Part shown: piece by piece, positions 56,222 to 64,000 of the stretch
How the letters are laid out: the number at the start of each line of letters is the position of its first letter
How positions within the stretch are numbered: position 1 is the first letter of the stretch
Assembly: GCA_029379385.1 (NCBI GenBank)
Contig: CM055607.1
Location: 31,121,235 to 31,185,234 of the forward strand
Direction: 5' to 3'
DNA from: Quillaja saponaria
Lineage: Eukaryota; Streptophyta; Magnoliopsida; Fabales; Quillajaceae
DNA length: 64,000 bases
Program-made: the position numbers and the translations under genes
The notes under the pieces: model-generated
What the model saw: the letters and a program-made list of their open reading frames with translations, nothing else
What the model was told of the DNA's origin: nothing
The model's database searches: none

Positions 56222-57592
56222 AAGGAAGATGGAGATATATATATATATATATCCATGTGTATTTAGAGTTTGTAATGCATGTGGACTTGAGCAAGAGCGC
56301 ATGTCCTCGGAAGGAGAAAATTGCAGTTACGAACACTGTTGGGTCCTTGTTACCATCTTCATGTCCAAGTTTATTGGGCAAGCATCCTCCTTGAAAACAC
56401 CGATGAGGAGACGTACTTTCTGCTTCATATAATTTTTGCCATAGGTTTTTCCAACTTTCTGCATCATGTATTCTGCCTCGTGATTCTTTAAATGTATTGT
56501 AGCTGAGAGTTTAATCTGTTCACCGACTTTCTTCTCTCTACAATTTTACAGGATATAATAATGAATGATTACTTATGATCTAATCCCTTGTAGCATCAAC
56601 TAAACTTTGAACAAGTTCAACCATAGTTTTCTTTCACTGCCAGCATTACAGCAATCGAAATGTGATTTTAAAGTTATTAATTGATCTTCGTATCCAATTA
56701 GATAATGGACAATCAAAGGACTTGTAGAAATGTGCTCAGACCCTTCATTTTAAAGTGTGGCTTGAGTAGACCTAGTAGGTTTCTTTACTGTTTCAATGTC
56801 AGAAAATACAATGTTGTCCTGTTAAATGACCCTCCACTTCTTGCTTACAATACTGCAGACTTTTTTGCTATCCATCTTACGAAAACAAAAGATAAAAAAA
56901 ATATGCTATATTGATTCTCCAAGGGTAAGACTTTAAAAGGCTTGTTTGGTTGTATAGGATGACAAGATATTTAAGATTATCCATTTAATTTTATATTGTT
57001 TTACAATAAAAATCTAGACAACGTATACGCTTATACTATCTAATTTTATATGATGTGTTAAACTAGCCTTAAGAAATGGAGGAGTATTTGAGATGCAATA
57101 AATTGAAGTACATGCTGCACGAGCGAAAGGGAGCCAAAGATAGCAAATATAGCGCGTATGTGCAAATAAATGCACTTGCAAGCGAGAGTTGGCCCCATAC
57201 GACTTCTTTTACCCTCAAAAGTAAACCTACACAAATTCCATTCCAAACATCAGGAGAGAAACAAAGATTCACAACATTTAGAACTAACGGCTACATATGG
57301 AGTTAAGTTTACTTGTGTATTAAAGCTAACCAAAAAATCTCGTGATGGATACAGGCATACAGCAAGCTCTTCAGCTCCTCAAAGAAACCAAATGAGTCTC
57401 AGTACAAAGGATTCTCGTGATAAGAGCTCTTATAAGATATATCTCACGAGTTTCATATTCCCTACTCAGAGCTCAAAAACGCTTCCCAAACCCAGTTTTG
57501 AATTCGCACAAACTCCTTTAAATACCCCCCAAAATCTTCCAAAACATCATGCAAAATCAAATTCCAAAGACTCTTGGTCTAAAATATTATCC
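56222..57592. other. Intergenic DNA between MUR3 and the subtilase gene
   Basis: MUR3 3' untranslated sequence with an AT microsatellite at 56235-56252 comes first. The rest has no recognised gene. TTTAAATA at 57518-57525 could be a TATA box for the subtilase gene, but it lies only about 70 bases before the start codon. The subtilase frame stays open upstream to 57170 without homology. Confidence 0.45.
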
Positions 57593-59908
57593 ATGGAAAT
57601 CAGAATTCAACTTTTCTTTTTCACTCTTTTCCTGTACGTCTTTTCCCTCCATGCAAACACTCTTCAAACTTTTATAGTTCAGCTTCACCCTCATGGTATA
57701 AGTATAACCAGCTCTCTTTTCACTTCCAAGATCAATTGGCATCTCTCATTTATAGAACAGACCATTTCCTCCGACGAGGAGCCTTCTTCTCGTCTTTTAT
57801 ACTCTTACCATTCTGCCATGGAAGGTTTTGCAGCTCAGCTAACTCAGTCTGAGGTTGATTACTTGCACAAGTTGCCTGATGTTATTTCAATTAGACCAGA
57901 CAGGCAGCACCAAGTTCAGACTACCTATTCTTACAAATTCTTAGGACTAAACTCTCTGAATGGAGGTGCTTGGTACCAGTCTGGATTTGGCCAGGGAACC
58001 ATAATTGGACTACTTGATACTGGAGTTTGGCCTGAAAGTCCAAGCTTCAACGATCACGGAATGCCCCAAATTCCTAAGAAATGGAGGGGTATATGCCAAG
58101 AAGGGCAAAGCTTCAATTCTTCAAATTGTAACAGGAAGCTAATTGGTGCAAGGTACTTTACCAAAGGTCATCTTGTGGCTTCAAATTCGCTACAGTCAAA
58201 TGTTCAGGAATATGTCTCACCAAGGGACTCTCACGGGCACGGGACTCACACTTCATCCACAGCTGGGGGAGCATCAGTACGAATGGCAAGTGTGTTTGGT
58301 AATGGAGCTGGTGTGGCCAGAGGAATGGCCCCTGGCGCCCACATAGCTGTGTACAAAGTTTGTTGGTTTAATGGCTGTTATAGCTCTGATATCCTGGCTG
58401 CAATGGATGTTGCAATTAGAGATGGTGTTGACATCCTCTCCTTATCTCTAGGTGGCTTCCCAGTACCCCTATATGATGATAGCATTGCCATTGGAAGCTT
58501 TCGTGCAATGGAGCATGGAATTTCAGTTATATGTGCGGCAGGAAACAATGGACCAATTCCAAGGTCTGTTGCCAATGAAGCTCCTTGGATTGCCACAATT
58601 GGTGCAAGCACACTGGATAGGAGGTTCCCAGCCATAGTTCATATGAGCAATGGAGAAGTTCTGAATGGAGAATCCATGTACCCAGTTAACCGGTTAATGA
58701 GTAAGGGCAAAGAACTTGGACTGGCTTATGTGACTGATGGGGATAGAGGAAGTCAATATTGCCTCAAAGGGTCTCTTCCAAGAGCTAAAGTACGCAGCAA
58801 AATCGTGGTATGCGATCGAGGTGTCAATGGAAGAGCAGAAAAAGGTCAAGTAGTCAAGGAAGCTGGTGGTGCTGCAATGATTTTGGCTAACACAGAGATA
58901 AACCTAGAGGAGGACTCTGTTGATGTTCATGTCTTACCAGCAACTTTGATAGGCTTTGCAGAATCAATTCGCTTAAAGGCCTATATAAACTCTACAGTGA
59001 CGCCTCGTGCTCAAATTCTATTTGGAGGAACTGTAATAGGGAAATCTAGAGCACCAGCAGTAGCTCGATTTTCAGCTAGAGGGCCAAGCTTTACTAACCC
59101 TTCCATTCTCAAACCGGATGTGATTGCTCCAGGTGTCAACATTATTGCTGCTTGGCCTCAAAACTTAGGTCCCACTAGCCTTCCAGAGGATTTAAGACGA
59201 GTGAACTTCACTGTCATGTCAGGTACTTCTATGGCATGTCCCCATGTTGGTGGAATTGCTGCTCTTATTCGCTCAGCTCATCCAAAATGGTCCCCTGCTG
59301 CTATCAAATCTGCAATTATGACAACAGCCGAAGTAACGGATCATTCAGGAAAACCAATATTGGATGGTGACAAACCAGCTGAAGTTTTTGCCATAGGAGC
59401 TGGACAGGTAAACCCAAATAGAGCTATTAATCCAGGATTGATATATGATATCAGGCCAGATGAGTATGTCACTCATCTCTGCAGTCTTGGATACAAAAGG
59501 TCAGAAATATTTAGCATTACTCACAAGAATGTGAGCTGCCTTGACATCATACAGATGAACAGAGGTTTCAGCCTAAACTATCCTTCTATGTCTGTGATTT
59601 TTAAGGAGGGGATGAGGCGTAAAATGTTCACAAGGCGGCTAACAAATGTTGGGAGTCCTAATTCTATCTACTCGGTAAAAGTAATAGCACCTGAGGGAGT
59701 AAAGGTGATAGTCAGACCTAAAAGGCTGACATTCAAGCATATAAACCAACGTATGAGTTACAGAGTATGGTTTGTATCAAGAAAGGGAGCAAAAACTAAG
59801 AGGATGAGCTTCGCACAAGGGCATTTGACGTGGGCGCACTCTTCCAATGGTTTCTATAAGGTCAGAAGCCCAATTGCAGTGACTTGGAAGTACAAGTCAT
59901 ATGGGTAA
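57593..59908 (+). CDS. SDD1: Subtilisin-like serine protease, SDD1/SBT1.2 type
   Basis: Single exon, 771 residues (Arabidopsis SDD1, At1g04110, is 775). A hydrophobic signal peptide (MEIRIQLFFFTLFLYVFS) directs secretion. The I9 propeptide runs to about residue 110 and is followed by the TTYSYKFLGL processing region. The catalytic residues are D142 (LLDTGVWPES), H216 (GHGTHT), N318 (AAGNNGP) and S546 (SGTSMACPH). A protease-associated domain lies between His and Ser, and a fibronectin-III-like domain is at the end. Arabidopsis SDD1 is an apoplastic protease that limits stomatal density. Stretches such as GVARGMAPGAHIAVYKVCW and LAAMDVAI match SDD1 closely, so orthology is favoured over other SBT1 proteases. 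The start is the ATG with the signal peptide; the open frame upstream lacks homology. Confidence 0.92.
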   Translation: MEIRIQLFFFTLFLYVFSLHANTLQTFIVQLHPHGISITSSLFTSKINWHLSFIEQTISSDEEPSSRLLYSYHSAMEGFAAQLTQSEVDYLHKLPDVISIRPDRQHQVQTTYSYKFLGLNSLNGGAWYQSGFGQGTIIGLLDTGVWPESPSFNDHGMPQIPKKWRGICQEGQSFNSSNCNRKLIGARYFTKGHLVASNSLQSNVQEYVSPRDSHGHGTHTSSTAGGASVRMASVFGNGAGVARGMAPGAHIAVYKVCWFNGCYSSDILAAMDVAIRDGVDILSLSLGGFPVPLYDDSIAIGSFRAMEHGISVICAAGNNGPIPRSVANEAPWIATIGASTLDRRFPAIVHMSNGEVLNGESMYPVNRLMSKGKELGLAYVTDGDRGSQYCLKGSLPRAKVRSKIVVCDRGVNGRAEKGQVVKEAGGAAMILANTEINLEEDSVDVHVLPATLIGFAESIRLKAYINSTVTPRAQILFGGTVIGKSRAPAVARFSARGPSFTNPSILKPDVIAPGVNIIAAWPQNLGPTSLPEDLRRVNFTVMSGTSMACPHVGGIAALIRSAHPKWSPAAIKSAIMTTAEVTDHSGKPILDGDKPAEVFAIGAGQVNPNRAINPGLIYDIRPDEYVTHLCSLGYKRSEIFSITHKNVSCLDIIQMNRGFSLNYPSMSVIFKEGMRRKMFTRRLTNVGSPNSIYSVKVIAPEGVKVIVRPKRLTFKHINQRMSYRVWFVSRKGAKTKRMSFAQGHLTWAHSSNGFYKVRSPIAVTWKYKSYG

Positions 59909-60608
59909 TGATATTAGGACATAGTTATGATTGAAGTTGTATCTTGCTGTGAGTTCCATTATTATTGACTCATGTTTTATGTTGTAACATAGTTAAGGTG
60001 GTGTTTGTGTTCTGAGTTTTAGCAGAGAAAACTCAAAACAAATTCTTGAAAAAAACCATCTTTTCCTCTTATCAGGGCAGAGTAATTGATCAAACTAAAG
60101 TTCTCTAATACTCTTAGGAGGCCGGGCCCACACATGCTGCTATTATTCCTTTTTAATAGAAAAATATTTTTATACATATTCTGCTAATAAAGCAAACAGA
60201 AAGTATGACAAATGTATGCATAAATATGAAGCACAGATCAAACTAAATTCCTTTATAATAGAATACAGTTAAAAGAGAGGCACCCAAGAATAAGCAGTCA
60301 AGTTAAGCATTAGTAAAATAAAGTATTTGGTGAAGAATCATCAATAAACTTCTTGATTGAATTGTTTAATAAGCAGCCTATGTAACAAACTTTTTTTATT
60401 TTCATTTTTCACCGAGAATTGTGTCTTTGAACTGAAGTGTGGAACATGAGAGCTAAACAGCAGCAAATGAACAAAATTTGTTGAATTTAGAAGGAGCATG
60501 TGTATCTGCATAAAATCTACATGCACATCAATCAACCTCTATTGACAAATGAGGCATAAGGGAAAGAAGAAAAGGCAAAAAAAACCAATAATAGAAGATT
60601 AAAGTGCC
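59909..60608. other. Convergent intergenic region
   Basis: This 700-base gap lies between the stop of the subtilase gene (+) and the stop of Psb28 (-). It should hold both 3' untranslated regions. No open frame of interest was seen. Confidence 0.6.
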
Positions 60609-62255
60609 TCATTTTTTAATGAATTGCAAACCATTAGCATTAGAGTATCGCTCCATGAATCTCATGAATCTGTCCCAGTCTCGCGGAGTCCGCATTACAT
60701 ACTTAGCTTCAACTCTTGAAGGCTTTCCATTGACAAATTTGGCACTCACGTCAACTGACTGAAGAACCCCTTCCTCATCAATCATGTAAAAACCAGTGAT
60801 TTCACCAACTTCAGCAGAAGAATCAAAAACTGAGGGTTGATCAAAGCTGAATATTGCCATACCATTTGTACCATCTCTTGATTTAGTCAGTCTTACATCT
60901 GGTACTGTTTGTTCATCAGTTCCTTGGATGAATTGAATTGTTGGCTTAACCATCATTATAGTAGGCAGGCGCATTGGAGAACTCTGTGCTAGTGGAGCAA
61001 ACCTTGGACAAGGAAAGTGTAAAGATTGGCCATTGAATGAGGAATGCTTACTTTGAATAACAGCCCGAGATATAACTCCTGAAAACAAATTAGATATTAC
61101 TGTGTTTACTACTGATATCAGGCTGTCTATAATCATCTTCTATCTGCTAGAGCTACATGTCTTGGTCTAATATTTAGATATTCAAGTAAACAAATTAGTT
61201 ATGCACCGAAACAGCTTTTGCAATTTGGGGTCAAGGGTAGGTTATAACAAGTGAATTATACAAACAGATAAAAGTTGAGAGCAACTTGAAGCTAAAGTAT
61301 TCAGGTATTTCTTTTCCAAAAAGAAATATGGTTTTTCATTATGAAAATATACACACAATGACACATTGCTTGAGAAGGATTTTACATAAGTTGCACCATA
61401 ACTCATCAAGACTGGTGAATGGTGATTGACCCATGAAATGATTCAATGTAACACCAAGCTACTAAACTGAACATAGTCTATATAATATGTTATTCCCAAA
61501 ACTTACCCTGGAGAAAGGAGATCACCTTTGAGTTGAGGATTACCATACTCTAGTTGATGTCACTGATGCTTAAGGGAGTGAGTAACTCCTAATATCCTTA
61601 ACTTTGAATAAGAGAAAAAGTTATTGCAAGATAATGTCTTGCCCCCATAGACACTCACACCACCTGAGTAGCATGCCAACTTTTTCCTATCTCCAGACAA
61701 ATTTCTTCTTGCGAAAGAATTTATAAAGTAGAAATATTAGGAAACCTAATAGTTGTTGGTTTCTGCAGAACACAAGAATGTCATGAAATTTACTAATTTT
61801 CATATTATAGTATACACACACACATTGACATCCTTGATCAAGTTCGGAAAAAAATAAATTTACCGATCACTCGCAAGTTGCAACCAATTGCAACCACCCA
61901 CTGCACTGCATATTGTTCTTCACAATTGGCAAATCCCCCCAACCCCAAATACCCAAGAAGATAAAGAAACAACGGAATATAAGTTATAGTTTGGTCAATT
62001 ATTCCAAATGATGTTAAATTGACTATTGGGTCTAAAAGTTCAACATTCTTCACAGCCACTGGTTCAAAATAAGTGTGACTCTTAAAGGTTTCTCGTTGAC
62101 GGGCTTCCCGAATTTGGTATGAGAGAAGAAATAAAAATAGTAAATTTGCTACAGTGCTCTAAGAGGTAGATAAAAGGTGTACCTGAGAAAGAGCTTGGCC
62201 TCTGCAATGAATTGGAGATTGGTGATGACAGTGCAAGAGAATGCAGAGCCGCCAT
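60609..62255 (-). CDS. PSB28: Photosystem II Psb28 protein, chloroplast precursor
   Basis: Two exons on the minus strand, 62255-62183 and 61078-60609, joined in phase, encode 180 residues. Exon 1 encodes [18 protein letters not shown] and more Ser-rich sequence without acids, a typical chloroplast transit peptide that continues into exon 2. The mature domain begins near [13 protein letters not shown] and contains [36 protein letters not shown] and [16 protein letters not shown]. All are characteristic of Psb28, a small stromal-side factor bound transiently to photosystem II intermediates lacking CP43 or during repair. Arabidopsis PSB28 is At4g28660. The 1104-base intron has good GT and AG borders. 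Confidence 0.92.
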
Positions 62256-62600
62256 TTTTGTTCAAAGAGGGAAAGAGGGTGAGAGTACCAGAAATTATAA
62301 GAGAGCAATTGTGGTTTTAAGACAGTGTGGTGTGTAACAATGACAGCCATTCACTTCTGAGCATTCTTTGCCTTGCAAAGGATTGATGAGAGAGAAATGG
62401 GCAGCATTGGCTTTTCTCCATGCTGACATGGCAAACCAACAGCTTGAAAATTCCACGTCATCGTATTGGGTCCCACCAGTAAATGGGTCATGTATTAGAC
62501 CATCGTATTGGACAAAAGCTACATAAGCTTCTACATAACCTAGTACAAGCCCAATGGTAATTGGGCCACAGACATCTTAGCCCGATAATGTTAATCACAA
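62256..62600 (-). promoter_or_regulatory. Upstream region of Psb28 with an ACGT element
   Basis: On the minus strand TGACGTGGAA (62460-62451) is an ACGT-core element of the kind found in light- and ABA-responsive plant promoters, about 200 bases before the start codon. CATCGTATTGG occurs twice (near 62459 and 62503). A TGGGCC motif lies near 62563. Function is inferred from motif and distance only. Confidence 0.3.
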
Positions 62601-64000
62601 AAGCTACGTAGGTTTTTCCTGTTTTTTCTTTTGCCTCTTTATTTTTCTTTCTACACTCTCTCATCTGGTGTTTGGTCGGGAAGAAAAAAAAAAAAATTTG
62701 TTTCCAGGACAATGTGAATCCCAGTCACAGGCATGTGCCACATGTGAAATTACAAGCACTAATATCCCATTTTAGTAGCATCTTTCTTTCTCTCTCTGTT
62801 TTGTACATAGGCATAAAGCCATGTGGACGCACGTAAGCATTCAGCCTCTTCTCCCTCCATGGATTCCCAAATGAAATGTAAGAAAAGTCATTCAATATTG
62901 AATAATTTAATGTGTCCTAATTTAAAACCCTATTGTGTCTCTCTCTTCAATTATAGGGAAGGAGTTACTTCCCAAGAAGCTGTTGTTGCACATGTCCTCC
63001 ATCTGTGTTGTAAACAATATGTATTGTAAACCATTAGAAAGGAGGAGACCACAATGCCAAAGGTCCACATGTGTGCATGTGAATATTGAAAGGGAAAAAG
63101 GGCAAAAAGAAAAAAGATTAATCTGAGAAGTGGCAGTTGTGGGCTCAGAGCATCAGACCATGATTGATTATGTGCACCACTCTCTCCCATTTCCTTCTGT
63201 TTGCTGATATTTTTCTATTTTATTATTCTATTCACCTGAGCGCACCCACTATTTTCATCTATTGCTTGCTGTTCGAAATTAGAATCACAAATTTGTCTTT
63301 GAAAAAAAGGGTGTCTTTAGGAATTATATTTTGTGTCAATTATTTTTCAGGTTCATTTGGGGGTTTTTCAGGTCGGTATATGATCAACTTGTAGATAATA
63401 TATATGCATGATTCCCTACTGCACACCACACTGCTCAAATTCCTGATTTATCCTACAATTGTATGTGTTGGCTATTGGAACTTGCAAGTAACAGAAATTT
63501 AAACAAGTTTTTTTTTTTTTCTTTTTGCTGTTAATTGTTAGGCAAATGTGTTTTGTGCCTATTGCTCTAGTTATGTCGCCATATCCATTTCTCCTTTCTC
63601 TATAGAGAAGAGTTTTGTCTTTGTTTTGGTGTTTCTTTACCCTATAACATGGAAAGATTCTTTTCTCTTAATCATAGAATGAATTATTAACCTCTTGATT
63701 GGATAATTGAAGGCTAAAACATCAAGTGCTCTCTCTCTATTTTTTTCTCTAGTTTCTCTTTCTAATATATAATTTTATATTCCATCCATTGTCCCCCTAT
63801 AGAATATTAAAGATTTATGACAGGCATAAGCTTTTTATGCTTACTGTTCAATATAGTAATTCTCATGCTCACATGGGTTTGATCTGGATTTAATTGTTAA
63901 GGATGATAATAAAGTGCATCATTGTTCATTGGTGGATCAAAACCTTATGCGTCATTTCTGAATCTTTGTCATACTTAGAAGTTACTCTTCTACTGGTAGG
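62601..64000. other. Intergenic DNA to the window end, no gene seen
   Basis: Several T and A runs and CT-rich patches (for example near 63730) occur. Open frames are short (60-80 codons) on both strands, with no recognisable domain. It may include the flank of a gene beyond the window. Confidence 0.5.

Noticed and set aside
57170..57592. 141-codon N-terminal extension of the subtilase frame
   Set aside because: The extension has no homology and is rich in Lys and Ser. A clear signal peptide starts at the ATG at 57593, giving the normal family length.

Overview
This is a 64 kb piece of a eudicot nuclear chromosome. The evidence is spliced plant-type genes with GT..AG introns, AT-rich intergenic DNA, simple repeats, and decayed LINE and MITE fragments. 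Every confidently recognised gene has a close Arabidopsis counterpart. The species cannot be named from the sequence alone. I found no CRISPR array, operon, prophage or intact mobile element. I also found no convincing new multi-gene system.

Layout: a DENN-domain protein gene (+, CDS 2027-15100, 18 exons); an intergenic stretch with a dead PDR/ABCG transporter fragment near 16.6 kb; an aromatic amino acid decarboxylase gene (+, 17529-24101, 12 exons); about 9 kb of AT-rich DNA with three candidate non-autonomous elements; an ABCC5/MRP5-type transporter gene (+, 33582-41551, 11 exons); a LINE RNase H remnant (43.3-43.8 kb); the complex I 39 kDa (NDUFA9-like) subunit gene (+, 44087-50933, 12 exons); a small unrecognised ORF with one C-terminal membrane segment (+, 51997-52419); a MUR3-type xyloglucan galactosyltransferase gene (+, 54329-56221, one exon); an SDD1-type subtilase gene (+, 57593-59908, one exon); and the chloroplast Psb28 gene (-, 60609-62255, two exons).

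The genes are not a pathway cluster. They act in vesicle trafficking, amine synthesis, the vacuole, mitochondria, the Golgi, the apoplast and the chloroplast. Their linkage looks like ancient gene order. In Arabidopsis the same neighbours are split over three places: SDD1 and MRP5 on chromosome 1, AAS, the 39 kDa subunit and MUR3 on chromosome 2, and PSB28 and TYRDC on chromosome 4. This fits loss of duplicates after whole-genome duplication.

The most consequential observation is five one-base surpluses that break otherwise well-conserved frames: three in the DENN gene, one in the decarboxylase gene and one in the ABCC5 gene. All five can be explained as a homopolymer longer by one base. The four other recognised genes are intact. 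Consensus error is the simplest explanation, but real null alleles cannot be excluded without reads or transcripts.
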